64,000 nucleotides of DNA from Streptomyces sp. TLI_235 (GCA_002300355.1 NSGV01000003.1:372001-436000); one strand, 5' to 3'. Positions 18,015 through 27,804 are shown, counted from the stretch's first letter. Notes: generated by a model not told the origin, from the letters alone. Made by a program: numbers and translations.

Positions 18015-19190
18015 CTACCGTCCCGCGTGGACGTTCTCGCCGTCGGCGGGGTGCTCGTCGGGGAGGCCGTGTTCGGTGCGCAGGAAGTCGGCGTAGGCCT
18101 GGAGTGCATCGGTGTCGGCGGGCCCGGGCGGGAGGGCCATCGCGATCCTCGCTGCCAGGTCCTCTTCGCGTTGGGGGCCGGGTCCGACGAACTGCCCCCA
18201 GCACCACCAGACGGGATGCTGCAGCATCCGTCGGACGCCCTCGGGATCCATCCTGAGGGGGATGTCCTCCGTCGAAGCGAGGCCGAGGATGCTGCCGAGG
18301 AGGGCCAACCCCTGCAGGCTGGTGGCGTGGACCGTCGTCTGTGCCGCGCGGAGAAGTTCCTGGTCTGAGGCCGCATTCGCTGCCGCGATCATCGACTCGG
18401 CGTCGAAGGCAGTGGCGGGCAGAGGCCACGGTTCTTCGCCGCGGCGCAGCGCCTCGACCTCGTGGGCGGCGATCGAGTGCCTCATGGCGTCGATCTTCTC
18501 TTCGGGCATGCCGAGGGCGAGGCCCAGGGCCTCGGCGGCCTCATCGTGGCGCAGGGCCTCCGGTCCGCCAGCGAACAGCCGAAAGGCGGCAGTCATGAGG
18601 GAGCCCGGTTGTTTCCACTCGGGCATCCTCGGGATGTCATGGAAGTCCAAGTCCTGCTCAGCAGCCAGGTCGAGGAGGACGGTGTGGGTCTCCGGTATCC
18701 GTCCGGCCGTGCGTTTGGCGCGTTGTGCAGCGTTGGCAAGCAGGGCCTCCGCCCGCGAGTCGTCCGCGTCCTCGCCGGGTTTGGTCGGGTTCGACTCGTG
18801 GGCGGGACTACAGGACGTGAGTTCGGCAGCGAAACGGCGCAGAGATGCGGTGATGGCTTCCCGCAGCGCAGTCGGTGAGGAGTCTCGCACGCTGCGCAGC
18901 AAAGTGCCGGTGACCAGGGGAACCGGGGCGCGGCCCTGACGGGTAGTACGGGCGAGCATCTCGGCCTGGGTGTCCGTGGTCGGCAGGAGCTGGGCGCGGC
19001 TGCCGCGCCCGCGGCCGAGGCCGCTGCGGGGGTTGCGTGGGAGGAGCCCGGCCGTGCGCCAGCGTTCCAGCTGGGAGAGCGTCACGGTGACGCCTCGGTC
19101 GGCAAGGGTCTGGATCAGTTCGGCGTCGGCGCCGGAGGGCGGGGTTCGAGGCACTCCGCGATTACAACCCCGCGAAGTGCACGGCCGCAA
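18015..19190 (-). CDS. MerR-like helix-turn-helix regulator
   Basis: Up to 391 residues. The N-terminal third carries a MerR-like wing-helix: LIQTLADRGVTVTLSQLERW then RTAGLLPRN. The remaining 300 residues are helical with no named domain (DEAAEALGLALGMPEEK, HSIAAHEVEALRRGEEPWPL). The frame can open at TTG 19190 or GTG 19154; the latter fits the conserved start better. Such long MerR-like proteins are common on streptomycete chromosome arms with unknown targets. It is divergent from the truncated gene at 19253. Confidence 0.65.
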   Translation of the reverse strand: MRPCTSRGCNRGVPRTPPSGADAELIQTLADRGVTVTLSQLERWRTAGLLPRNPRSGLGRGRGSRAQLLPTTDTQAEMLARTTRQGRAPVPLVTGTLLRSVRDSSPTALREAITASLRRFAAELTSCSPAHESNPTKPGEDADDSRAEALLANAAQRAKRTAGRIPETHTVLLDLAAEQDLDFHDIPRMPEWKQPGSLMTAAFRLFAGGPEALRHDEAAEALGLALGMPEEKIDAMRHSIAAHEVEALRRGEEPWPLPATAFDAESMIAAANAASDQELLRAAQTTVHATSLQGLALLGSILGLASTEDIPLRMDPEGVRRMLQHPVWWCWGQFVGPGPQREEDLAARIAMALPPGPADTDALQAYADFLRTEHGLPDEHPADGENVHAGR

Positions 19191-19252
19191 GGCACATGCG
19201 GCATGAGGTTATGGGGTGTCAGAACCACCCATTGGAAGGATCTCACTTGCCC

Positions 19253-19447
19253 ATGCTCCAGAGCTTTCTGAACGCGACCGGCCCGATGCCGGGGGTGGCC
19301 CTGCTCGCCGCCGTCGCGGTCCATCTTCGGCAGCTCGCCCTGCTGACCGGCTTCCTGGCCGCGCTGCGCGGCGCCCGGGGTGCGAGCCGCACGGAGATGT
19401 TCTCCGTCTTCGCCCGTCACTTGGCCGGCCACAAGGGGCCCCGATTG
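19253..19447 (+). pseudogene. Truncated membrane protein, N-terminal part
   Basis: From ATG 19253 (GAAGGA upstream) about 60 residues give a hydrophobic protein: MLQSFLNATGPMPGVALLAA then LRQLALLTGFLAALRG and a basic end. It stops being plausible exactly where the duplicated block at 19448 begins, so it was cut by the duplication event. Confidence 0.45.
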
Positions 19448-19876
19448 TGCCCGCCGCTGCCGATCCGACGGGATCGTGTGACCAACCATTTTCCAGTTGG
19501 CCAGTCGAGCATCGGCCGCCAGAATTCGGCCCATGACCCGCGACGACCTCGCCGAGCAAACGCCGGCATGCGGCCCTGCACGCATCGCCCTGCTCTCCGG
19601 AGGCACTTACGGTGTCTGGCCTGGCCAGGTGCCCGCCGACCAGGTGTTCCACACCTACCGGACCCGGCTTCGGATCACGCAGAAGCGCGGGCAAGCAACG
19701 CTCGGCCTCACCGAATCCGTTGGACTCCTCGGGGACGTGGAAGACGAACTCCTTCGGATCGGATGGATCGACACCACGGACCGGGCGTGGGCCTTCATAC
19801 TCTTCCTCAACGCCACAGCCACCACGGTGCTGGCCTGTGCCGGGGTCGCCCTCTCCCTCCCCGAGATGGACTGACG
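19448..19876 (+). repeat. Long direct repeat, copy 1
   Basis: About 430 bp that match 53971-54411 in the same orientation, with scattered substitutions and one 12-bp gap. It includes the whole coding region of the gene at 19533 and about 85 bp upstream. Flanks on both sides differ between copies. Confidence 0.85.
19533..19874 (+). CDS. Hypothetical protein, duplicated (copy 1)
   Basis: A 113-residue protein of unknown function, nearly identical to that at 54056 but lacking four residues (MLAE) near the start through a 12-bp deletion. Sequence includes YGVWPGQVPADQVFHTYRT, LRITQKRGQATLGLTESVG and a hydrophobic FLNATATTVLACAGVA near the end. No transposase or known domain. The conserved pattern of mostly silent or mild changes between copies supports a real gene. 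Confidence 0.65.
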   Translation: MTRDDLAEQTPACGPARIALLSGGTYGVWPGQVPADQVFHTYRTRLRITQKRGQATLGLTESVGLLGDVEDELLRIGWIDTTDRAWAFILFLNATATTVLACAGVALSLPEMD

Positions 19877-19956
19877 GAAGCGGAACGCTCAACCGGCCAA
19901 CTCCGTCCTCACTGGCCGACTGGATCACCTGGCGCAGCGCCGGGGCGAGTGGAGAT

Positions 19957-20045
19957 CAGACGGAGAAGTCGGCCCACTCCAGCCCGGTGAGGGTGACCTG
20001 GAGGCCGCGGGCGCGGCGGCCGCCGTCCTGGAAGTACGCCCGGCC
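19957..20045 (-). pseudogene. tpg 3' remnant
   Basis: The last 29 codons of the terminal protein gene at 57444 recur here on the same strand: GRAYFQDGGRRARGLQVTLT then GLEWADFSV and the stop. Nucleotide identity is high but not perfect. The rest of the gene is absent; the frame before it is unrelated. Confidence 0.75.
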
Positions 20046-20233
20046 GGCCACCGCACCCGACACCATCCAGCGAGACGGCCCAAGACACGGCGTGCGATGT
20101 CGGGCGGCCTGTCTTGGCGGCCCGCGTGTAAAGGGCCTCGGCACCACCCACCGAACCCGCCCGCGTCCACCCCAGCCGTAGACGGATCCATCATGCGGAT
20201 GATAGCCAAGTGTCCTGAAAGACAGGAGGATTC

Positions 20234-20692
20234 ATGTCACGCCGCTTGGGCCCGGTGCCGTCGACACCGTACTCGCACCTGCTCTCCGACACCTCTTACG
20301 GGAACTCGCGGGTCCGGGTGTCACAGCCGCATCGCATCAACCTTGAACGGCCCGCCACAGGCAGCCACAAGGCCACCCTGTCCTGTGAGACCTGCGGCGC
20401 CCCCGTCGACCTCACTCTCCTCAGCATCGGCTCCACCAAGGCGTGGCGGCTCGGCTGGGCTGTCGGCGGAGCCCTTGCCCTCGCGCTGACTGCCCTGGGC
20501 GTCCTTGGCATCGTCGACAGCGGCCCTGACGGCAGCGGATTCCTTCCGTCCACCGCCGCATTCGTCCTCGGCATCCTCGTCTCGGTCTACACACTGCTTC
20601 ACTGGTGGCACGAGGACGGGGTCCGCGGCCCCGGCCTGCCCTGGCGTGCAGGCCGCCACTTCGTCCGCCACTTCTGGGCAGGCCCACGCTGA
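20234..20692 (+). CDS. Two-span membrane protein with CxxC motif
   Basis: A 152-residue protein with AGGAGG-like ribosome site before ATG 20234. The N-terminal 60 residues hold a CETCGAP motif near residue 51, perhaps a metal or redox site. Two spans follow (about 72-95 WAVGGALALALTALGVLGIV and 105-122), then a basic HWWHED tail. Not recognised further. A short gap of T-containing sequence before it may carry its promoter. Confidence 0.6.
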   Translation: MSRRLGPVPSTPYSHLLSDTSYGNSRVRVSQPHRINLERPATGSHKATLSCETCGAPVDLTLLSIGSTKAWRLGWAVGGALALALTALGVLGIVDSGPDGSGFLPSTAAFVLGILVSVYTLLHWWHEDGVRGPGLPWRAGRHFVRHFWAGPR

Positions 20693-21077
20693 CATCCACT
20701 CGCGCCGCCACGGGCTGCCAGGGATGCCGCCGCTGTGGCCGGACGGCGCGGCCGCGCCGCCGGGGGCAGCACCGCCGCCCAGGGGCCGACGGCCGGGCGG
20801 GAGTCGGCCGGTGCGCGGCCGGGCGTGCGGCTCGGGCGCCGGACGGCAGCGCATCGCGCTACGCGGGGGCCGCCGGACCCGGTCGGCGACCGGCACCGGG
20901 GAGGCGAGCGCGAGCTGGGGGCGAGAAGATCGGCACGGCTCCCGGGGTTCATGTCATTGCCGGCCCGGGAGCCGCCTGCACTTCCCGCCCGAACACCCCG
21001 TCAGCACTGTGTCCCGACACGGCGTAGCGGGGCCAGCGGTATCCGGCGGACGCGTCTACCTGGGGCAGATCGGCGGG
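20693..21077. other. Intergenic region, no supported gene
   Basis: Strongly GC-rich, with long stop-free frames on both strands that show no domain or start signal. Confidence 0.4.
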
Positions 21078-21644
21078 GTGTCGGTGCTCGTTCCTACGAT
21101 CACGCACGTGCCCGATGCCTTCACCGTCCTGTGGACCCACGACGTCTGCCGCGCCCTTCGCCAGGCCGGCCGCACCGGCCAGCGGCCGCTGCTCGCCTTC
21201 AGCGGTGTGCACACCTCGCTGCCCACCTGGTCCGGCGCCCGGGTGGGAGACGAGGCGTACGCCGTGCAGGTGAACCGGCGCATCGTCCACGTGGTGAGCC
21301 GGATGCGGATCACCGGCCCGGAGCGGGGCGAGTGCTGCGGCGCCGCCCCCGGGAACTGGAACGAGCCCGCGTTCCCCGGACACGATGACTGGTCGATGCT
21401 CGGCGCCGGTGGCTGCGGCGCCCGGCCGGTGCACGTCGAGGCCACACCCGTGCGCTTCGACGTGCCGATCCCCGGCGACCTCCTCGCCCACCTCACCTGG
21501 CGCAACCGCCGGGGCCGGACCCGCCAGCTGAAGTACGTGGCCGACGGGCTCCTCGAACGCTCGATCAGCCTCCAAGGCTTCTACCGCCTCACCCCCGAAT
21601 CCGCCAACGAGCTGGCAAGAATCGTGGACACCGCCGCTGCGTGA
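21078..21644 (+). CDS. Hypothetical protein
   Basis: About 188 residues from GTG 21078 (GTG 21084 is equally possible; no clear ribosome site). The sequence is protein-like throughout (LVPTITHVPDAFTVLWTHDV, VQVNRRIVHVVSRMRITG, HLTWRNRRGRTRQLKYVADG) and ends in an acidic helix. Codon third positions favour G/C as expected for coding. No family recognised. It stands alone. Confidence 0.5.
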   Translation: MSVLVPTITHVPDAFTVLWTHDVCRALRQAGRTGQRPLLAFSGVHTSLPTWSGARVGDEAYAVQVNRRIVHVVSRMRITGPERGECCGAAPGNWNEPAFPGHDDWSMLGAGGCGARPVHVEATPVRFDVPIPGDLLAHLTWRNRRGRTRQLKYVADGLLERSISLQGFYRLTPESANELARIVDTAAA

Positions 21645-22135
21645 TGCCCGTGGGCTGCCGATGGCGGCCAAGCAGCGGGGGCGGTCGGTCTCCGTAGCCG
21701 GCCGCCCCCGGGGATCGGCTGCGCGGCCGCGCCTGTCCGGGCGCCGGGGTTTGGCGAGCCGAACGGCGCGGCCGCGGTGATGCGGCAGGCGTGGAAGGAC
21801 ATGGCCGCCCGCGCCGAGACCGAACTCGGCGAGATCGCGCCGCAGTTCGCCTACGGGTGGCCCGCCCGAACCCTCGGCACCGACGCCGCATCTACGGCAT
21901 CGTCCGCCCCTGCCCCGCATTCGTCGCCCACTGCCCGAAGCTGCTCACCACGCGCCCACTCCACAGGTTCAGCCTCAGTAGGGCAACGAAGGCCCGGACC
22001 GCTCAGCGGTCCGGGCCTTCGTCGTCTCCTGGTTTCAGTTCGACAGACGACCAGCTCATCGAGCCTGGAGCTTCAGAGCAAGCCCTCAAGCCGACGAGCG
22101 AGCTGAGATTGCCGGCGCCGACCGGCTGGGTGTGG
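21645..22135. other. Intergenic region with terminator
   Basis: Apart from the hairpin at 21987, a short plus-strand stretch after 21777 (MRQAWKDMAARAETELGEIA) could be a gene fragment but cannot be assigned. Confidence 0.35.
21987..22021. terminator. Strong hairpin terminator
   Basis: A 16-bp perfect stem (CGAAGGCCCGGACCGC and its complement) with loop TCA. It lies between the plus-strand gene ending at 21644 and the minus-strand gene ending at 22136, so it may serve transcription from both sides. Confidence 0.75.
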
Positions 22136-23989
22136 CTACTTGAGGGGCGTGCCACCCGCGTTGTGGTTGGCGAGTGCCTTCTTGATCAGGTTCCCGCCGT
22201 CGGTCTCGGGCGTGGTCTGTTCCGACCAGCCGGCGCCGAACAGGAGGGCACCGACGTGTGCGTTCGCCACCTGGTCCATGTGCGAGAAGAACCAGTCGAC
22301 CTTGTCGTCCTTGTAGTGGCCGGGGGTGTTGTTCTGCGCCATGTTGCCCAAGGGGATCTGCCACAGGGCCACCGGCTTGCCCACCGACTCGGACATCGTC
22401 TTGTAGAACGCGAGGGCGGCGAAGCCCTTCTGGTCGTTCCAGAAGGTGTCCTTGCTGCCGTGGGCGGGCAGCGCGTACCAGCCTGCGTCGCGGTCCGTCA
22501 CGTCGGTGACCAGGAAGTCGGCGTTCTTCGCCCCGAGGTCCGCGTAGTCCTTGACGCACTGCGGGGTGTTCTGCTGCCAGTCCCAGCAGGTCAGGTGCAG
22601 TCCCACGCCGATGTTGGGCGCGTACTTGTGGCTCATCGCGATCAGGCACTGGGCCAGGCCGGAGGCGCTGTTCTCCTGCGACCCGCAGTCCGTCGGGTTC
22701 GCGGCCTTGACCTGTGCGGCGACCTGGTGCGGGTTGCCGAGCGAGCGGACGTAGCCCCAGAAGTCCGGCTCGATGTCGACCATGTCCTGCGCGGTGCCGA
22801 TCTTCTGGAGGAAGAAGCGGTAGTCGTTCAGGTACTTGGTGAGCAGGTCGGCCCGGTTGATGGCCTGGACCTCGCCGGGACCGTCGCCCTGGCCCGCCAT
22901 GTCTCCGAGGTCGCGCAGCGAGTACCACGTGAAGAGGTACTTCTGCGGGCGCGGCTTGCCCTGGTACGTCGCCTTGGACGCGCGGTCGTTGTTCACGGCT
23001 ATTTGGGTGCCGGGCGCCGTGGTGTCGCCGGTCCAGCAGCCCCACCAGCCCGACCACTCGGACTTGCAGCGCGAGGCGGTGTAGGCGTCGGACGAAGGCG
23101 CGGGCTGGCTGTGGATGTAGGCGTACCGCACGTCGAACGGCGCGGCGTTCGCCGTGGAGTCATCCATCAAGCCGCCGAGGAGCACCGTGCTGCTGCCCAT
23201 GAGGCTCTTCGCCGGGCTGCCGCCGCCGGTGGCCGGGGACGCCGGCGGCGCCGAGGTGGGGCGGGTGCTCGGGGTCTGGCTCGCCGGAGCGCTGCTGGCC
23301 GGCTTGGTGGGCGTGCTGCCGGAGCCGCCCGTGTTCCCGGTACCGCCGCTGCTGCCGGCCGGGACGAGCTGCCACTGCTGGTTGGCGCCGTTCCAGTCGT
23401 GGTACTGGGCGAGCTGGCCCCCGTTGGCCTTGGAGCCGAGCGGGACCTCGACGGCCAGTTTGCTGAAGCGGTTGATCAGACGCACGTAGCCGTCCGAGGA
23501 CTTCTCCAGGTGGAACTGCTGGTTGGCGCCGTTCAGGTCGCGCCACTGGACCAGCTTGGAGCCTTCGGTCCTCGACCAGCCGTAGTCGTCCAGCACCTTG
23601 CCGGAGTTCCGGTTCTGCAGCCGGTAGTTGCCGTCACCCGAGTCGATGAACTTCCACTGCTGGTTGGTCCCGCCGGTACGGTTCCACTGCCCCAGCGACG
23701 AGCCGTCGTAGGTGGCGTAGTCGAGGGCGTCCAGTGCCTCGCCGGTGTTGCGGTTGACCAGCACGTACCAGGCGTTGGTGTCCACGGGTCCGGCCGAGGC
23801 GGTGTTGACCACGACCACGGAACCACCCAGGACCGCCAGGCCGACGGCCGCCCAGAAGCTCCGGCGCTGGTACAGGCGACGGCCGCGATGCGCCTGCCGC
23901 CGTCCCAGGACGGCCGAGCGGGACAAGCGGCGACGGCGGCCTTGGCCGCCGGGCGACGCCTCCGGCGGCGTGGATGGGCGAGGGAACAT
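22136..23989 (-). CDS. Secreted ricin-type lectin domain protein
   Basis: A 617-residue exported protein. ATG 23989 is preferred (GAAAGAGAG ahead) over TTG 24007. A long basic N-terminus leads to a signal anchor near residues 45-62. Residues about 70-220 form a beta-trefoil lectin with repeated QW-type motifs (GTNQQWKF, GANQQFHL, GANQQWQL). A Gly/Ser/Thr/Pro linker follows. The C-terminal 330 residues look like a secreted hydrolase-type barrel (MVDIEPDFWGYVR, IGVGLHLTCWDWQ, KPVALWQIPLGNM). The pattern suggests carbohydrate binding and cleavage, but the catalytic family was not identified. Confidence 0.7.
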   Translation of the reverse strand: MFPRPSTPPEASPGGQGRRRRLSRSAVLGRRQAHRGRRLYQRRSFWAAVGLAVLGGSVVVVNTASAGPVDTNAWYVLVNRNTGEALDALDYATYDGSSLGQWNRTGGTNQQWKFIDSGDGNYRLQNRNSGKVLDDYGWSRTEGSKLVQWRDLNGANQQFHLEKSSDGYVRLINRFSKLAVEVPLGSKANGGQLAQYHDWNGANQQWQLVPAGSSGGTGNTGGSGSTPTKPASSAPASQTPSTRPTSAPPASPATGGGSPAKSLMGSSTVLLGGLMDDSTANAAPFDVRYAYIHSQPAPSSDAYTASRCKSEWSGWWGCWTGDTTAPGTQIAVNNDRASKATYQGKPRPQKYLFTWYSLRDLGDMAGQGDGPGEVQAINRADLLTKYLNDYRFFLQKIGTAQDMVDIEPDFWGYVRSLGNPHQVAAQVKAANPTDCGSQENSASGLAQCLIAMSHKYAPNIGVGLHLTCWDWQQNTPQCVKDYADLGAKNADFLVTDVTDRDAGWYALPAHGSKDTFWNDQKGFAALAFYKTMSESVGKPVALWQIPLGNMAQNNTPGHYKDDKVDWFFSHMDQVANAHVGALLFGAGWSEQTTPETDGGNLIKKALANHNAGGTPLK

Positions 23990-24117
23990 GTCGATGCTCT
24001 CTTTCAACCGGTGTCTCTGACCGGACCGCCTGTCCGGACGTCATCCAGTTGTCACCGACTGCGGAAAGGTTGCCCCGGACCGCGAGAATTCTTTTCGGGC
24101 TCCACGCACTGGCCCGC

Positions 24118-24310
24118 TCAGAGGGTGACCAGGGTGCAGAGCGCGTCCAGCGCCTCCTCGAAGGCGTGCTCCGGCGGCGTGCCGTAACCGATCACCAGCG
24201 CCGCCGGGGCGTCCGGTGCGGGCGGTGCGGCGGCGGCCCGGCACCAGGAGCGGGTGTTGACGGACAGGCCCAGCCGGCCGGCGTGGCGCTGGAGTTCGGC
24301 CTCCATGCTC
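24118..24310 (-). pseudogene. MocR-type regulator C-terminal remnant
   Basis: The last 60 or so codons read MEAELQRHAGRLGLSV, then DAPAALVIGYGTPPEHAFEE, matching the end of GntR/aminotransferase (MocR/PdxR) regulators, where an ALVLGYG-like strand is conserved. The aminotransferase core and DNA-binding part are missing. Confidence 0.45.
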
Positions 24311-24674
24311 GCCCTGGTTTCCTGCCGCCGTCGCAGCCGACGCGACACCGGCCAGGCCCGCCGACCCGAACCGATCCGCCCGCAGCACCGACCCGATCGA
24401 CCTGACCGTCCCCGAGATCCGTCACTAGGGCGCCAGCGACGTCCGGAAGGACGACGGGGCGCTCCGGCGGGTCCGCCCGCACTTGCCCGCCCGGCCGGCC
24501 CGAGCACACCGATCCGCCAGCACACGACGGATCGGACCATCAAGAGGAGCAGCGGGCTGTTGCTCGGCGAACCGGGTGTCGTCCACGCGCCGCTCCTGGC
24601 ACACCGGCGTCCGGCGGGGACGTTCGAGCGCCCGGTGTCGGTGGTGGGCCGTAACGTCGTCCTCCGGGAACGAG
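24311..24674. other. Intergenic/degraded region
   Basis: No gene supported. Overlapping frames on both strands lack domains. Confidence 0.35.
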
Positions 24675-25075
24675 GTGTGGGGGGTCGGGTTCGCGGGCGT
24701 GATCGGGCTGGTGCGGACGGGGGACGCGGTGGGTCTGGTCGGTGCTCTGGCCGGGCTGTCCGAGCATCAGCGGCAGCAGTCTGGCCCCGGCTTGTCGGCG
24801 CCGGGGAAGGAGCTGCGCTGGAGTGGTGACGACCGGGTCCAGGAGGCGCTCCTGGTCGCCGGGATGGGCTGCCTCGCCTCGGCCGAGGAGGCCGCCGAGT
24901 GGTTCGACGATCTGGTCTTCGGCCTGCCACAGGACTGGCGTCCCACCCCGGTCGTCGCCGCCATTGGTGCGCGCCCCGTCCCCTGGCAGGCCTCGGTCGT
25001 CGAGCTGCTCGCGGACCGTCGTTGGCCGCAGCGCCGATGCCCGGTCGCTGCCGGGGCGGACGGCTGCGACGGTGG
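24675..25075 (+). CDS. Possible hypothetical protein or remnant
   Basis: From GTG 24675 the frame reads as genuine protein for about 130 residues (GVIGLVRTGDAVGLVGALAG, QEALLVAGMGCLASAEEAAE, WFDDLVFGLPQDWRPTP) and then becomes random without a stop. There is no clear ribosome site. Possibly a hypothetical gene cut at its 3' end. No family recognised. Confidence 0.35.
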
Positions 25076-25384
25076 CGTAAACGCCGAGCCGACCACCGCA
25101 GGCAACGGGACGAGACCAGGCTCGACCGCGGCCCGGGCTCGGCGGGCGCTAATCCCAGCGCCCGCCGAGCAGCATTCCAGGCCCTGGTCTCCCTGTCTGA
25201 CCCCGCATCCGGGGAGGCGCGGCCGGCACCAGCCGGGTGCGGTCGGGGCTTGGAGCCGCAGCTGGCAGCCGAAGCGGTCGGCCGAAGGCCCGCAACGCCG
25301 CGATCGCACTGCCTGGCTGCTGCCCAACGCCGACGGGTGGCAGGGCCCCGCGGTCAGCACCACCACGAAGGCCGCCGGCCGGTG
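25076..25384. other. Intergenic region, no supported gene
   Basis: Only random-looking frames are seen between the possible remnant ending near 25075 and the stop of the PHP-domain gene. Confidence 0.4.
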
Positions 25385-27028
25385 TCAGACCTCGACGAAC
25401 ACCGGGTTCCCGTAGAACCAGAGGTCCTCCCACGGGTCGGCCGCAGCCGGGACGTCCATCGCGGGGCCTGCCGGGTCGACTGCCTTGCCGAGCAGGCCGG
25501 GGGCGGTGCGCTTGCCGTCGGTGCCACGGACCCGGAGGTAGCAGGACTGGTCGGCGGTGAACTCCTGGACGAGCGTCACGGTGCCCTGGCGCTTGTCCAC
25601 CTCCCAGGACCGCACGACCCGGGTGTCCGGCGCGGTGATGGTGTCGCGGTCGGTGACCGGCCCGGTGACGCGGCCCTTGATCAGGTCCACACGGGCGAGC
25701 ACAGGCACCAGGCCTGCGTAGTTCGGCGTCTCGGTGAGCCGGATCTCGACGACCACCTCGACCGTGGCGCCGCGCCTGACACGCAGCCGTCCGCCCATCG
25801 GCACGCCGCGATGCGGGGCGCCCTTCTCCTGTACCCGTACGTCGAGGCCGCTGATCAGGTCGCCGTGGCAGGCCCACACCCGTCCGGCGCGCAGTCCGTC
25901 CATCACCGCGCGGTGGCCGTAACCGGTGGCGCCCACCCAGGTCTTGGAGTAGGCGCCGGGTGGCAGCGCGCTGTACGTGGTCACCGGACGGCCGGCGTTC
26001 ACCGGGGCGGGGAAGTGCCCGGTACCGGCGAAGGTGTGGCCCTCGGCGTCGAAGGGCGTGTTGTCGTACGCGGTTTCGTTCAGCGGGTCGACGGGGTTCT
26101 TCACCCAGTCGCCGCATGCCTGGTGTCCGTCCGAGGTCGCGGTGATCCACCACGGCTTGCCCTCGGCGAGCATGCTGTCCCACACGCCGCCCACGGTTGC
26201 GGTCATCCAGTCGAAGCCGCCGTGGGTGCGGTAGCTCTCAGCCGGGTAGCCGGGGAAGGACCAGGTGCCGGGCGCGTTGTCGTACAGACCGCGGGCTCGC
26301 GCCATGCAGGGGGCGGGCAGGCCGGCCGCCTGGTGGCCGGGGGCGCCTTCCATACCGATGACGATCTCGGGCGCGGTGTCGCGCCACGCGCGCAGCTCGT
26401 GCGGCGAGTCGATGCCCTTGCGGGAGGGGTGGTTGGGCAGTACGAGGGCGTCGGCGACCCGTCCGCAGCGGACGGCGTCGCGCAGGAAGGTCAGCGCCTT
26501 GATCGCGGCCGCCTCGTTTACGGGTGTGCCGTCGCGGGTGCCCGTGACGAGGGCGTCGTGCTGGTTGACGAACTCCTGGAGGAACGCGGCCTCGCCGGCC
26601 CCCGGCGCGAGCATCAGGGTGGTGTGCTCGGCCCCCGGGATATTCCACTCCAGCCCGTGGAAGACCAGGATGTCCTCCCGGTAGCGCTCGCGCGCCGCGC
26701 GCAGGTCGGCGTACCGGTCCTCGACGCTGTGCGCGGCGAAGGCCGCGTTGCCGTGGTCGGTGATCGCCAGCCAGTCCAGACCGTGGGCCATGCCGCGCCG
26801 CACCTGGTCGGCGACCGGGTACATCGCGTCGTTGCTGTACAGGCTGTGCAGGTGGTGGTCGCCCGCGAGCCAGACGAAGCCGCCGCGCGGCACCCGCCGC
26901 TCCTCGCGTGACACCGCCGCCGAAGCCGTGGGCGAGGCGAGCGTGCCCGCCGCCCCTGCCAGTCCCGCCGTCGCCAGTCCCGCACCGGCGCCGCGCAAGA
27001 AACCGCGCCGACCGACCTGCTGTGCCAT
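25385..27028 (-). CDS. Tat-exported PHP-domain protein
   Basis: A 547-residue protein from ATG 27028 (AAAGG seven bases ahead; ATG 27049 is possible). The N-terminus has the twin-arginine signal GRRGFLRGAGAGLA and an ASA-type cleavage site. A PHP metallo-hydrolase fold follows: GDHHLHSLYSND (first HxH), LAITDHGN, FHGLEWN, LPNHPSRKG, and ATSDGHQ. These are the expected metal ligands for three metals. PHP enzymes hydrolyse phosphoester bonds; many exported actinobacterial members have no known substrate. The C-terminal 170 residues are beta-rich. Confidence 0.8.
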   Translation of the reverse strand: MAQQVGRRGFLRGAGAGLATAGLAGAAGTLASPTASAAVSREERRVPRGGFVWLAGDHHLHSLYSNDAMYPVADQVRRGMAHGLDWLAITDHGNAAFAAHSVEDRYADLRAARERYREDILVFHGLEWNIPGAEHTTLMLAPGAGEAAFLQEFVNQHDALVTGTRDGTPVNEAAAIKALTFLRDAVRCGRVADALVLPNHPSRKGIDSPHELRAWRDTAPEIVIGMEGAPGHQAAGLPAPCMARARGLYDNAPGTWSFPGYPAESYRTHGGFDWMTATVGGVWDSMLAEGKPWWITATSDGHQACGDWVKNPVDPLNETAYDNTPFDAEGHTFAGTGHFPAPVNAGRPVTTYSALPPGAYSKTWVGATGYGHRAVMDGLRAGRVWACHGDLISGLDVRVQEKGAPHRGVPMGGRLRVRRGATVEVVVEIRLTETPNYAGLVPVLARVDLIKGRVTGPVTDRDTITAPDTRVVRSWEVDKRQGTVTLVQEFTADQSCYLRVRGTDGKRTAPGLLGKAVDPAGPAMDVPAAADPWEDLWFYGNPVFVEV

Positions 27029-27083
27029 GTTGTTGCCTTTCGGTTGCATCTGAGCAGGATGAAACGTATGTGCGTTTGATTTT

Positions 27084-27299
27084 GTGGACTTGAAGTGCGC
27101 CTGGCTCCCGGGTGAACCCGCCCCTAACCTCGCGCGTCACGAGTGGGCCGACACCTGGAACGACGACTGCCTGTGCGGGTCCTGCCACCAGGCCGACGCA
27201 GGCCAGAAGGCGCTGGAGGCCGCCGATCGCGAGCGGGCCGCCGTCGAAGCCGCAGCCACCCGTACGAAGCGCACCCGCTCCTGGTGGCGCCGACCCTGA
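27084..27299 (+). CDS. Small Cys-containing hypothetical protein
   Basis: 71 residues from a GTG at 27084. It contains CLCGSCHQAD and an Ala/Glu/Arg-rich helix, ending SWWRRP. The motif may bind a metal. There is no strong ribosome site, and the start region overlaps the promoter area of the divergent PHP gene, so the gene is tentative. Confidence 0.35.
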   Translation: MDLKCAWLPGEPAPNLARHEWADTWNDDCLCGSCHQADAGQKALEAADRERAAVEAAATRTKRTRSWWRRP

Positions 27300-27439
27300 C
27301 CCGGCCTCACCCCGCGGGTCAGCGCCGCAGCAGCTCGCGAACGAGCGGGTCGAGCACGGCCCAGAGATCGCGGCGTCCGCGCCCGGCCCGGCGAGCGCAG
27401 CTGGGTCCCGGCGAAAGCCGGGGCATCAGCGGGCGTTAG

Positions 27440-27804
27440 AGTCCGCCCCCTGCCCGGGCAACCACGAGTCCGCCGGCAAGCACGGAACCGGCAAGACGCG
27501 CCACGGCGACCCCTGGCTCAAGGGCATCCTCGGCCAGGTCGCCTCCTCGGCCTCCCGTTTCAACGCCCGCTACCGGCGCATCGCCTCACGCCGCACGCCG
27601 TGGCAAGAAGAGAGCCCTGGTCGCCCTCGAACACACCATCTGATCGCCGCGTGGCACATGTTCACCAACGAAACCGACTACCACGACCTCGGCGGGGACT
27701 ACTTCCTCGAACGCACCGGCAAGACCAGGCAGACCCGACGACGGGTGAGCCGGCTGACCCACCTCGGCTACCAAGTGACACTGCAGCCGACAGAAGCCGT
27801 CTGA
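27440..27804 (+). pseudogene. IS110 family transposase C-terminal remnant
   Basis: Reads GDPWLKGILGQVASSASR, then RYRRIASRR, then after a shift GKKRALVALEHTI in a second frame, then back to IAAWHMFTNETDYHDLGGDY and RLTHLGYQVTLQP. This is the end of IS116/IS110/IS902-type transposases. Two opposite single-base shifts and loss of the N-terminal DEDD domain make it inactive. Confidence 0.7.

Noticed and set aside
21791..24187. 798-codon open frame on the plus strand
   Set aside because: Antisense to the ricin-lectin protein; Val/Arg/Gly-rich shadow.
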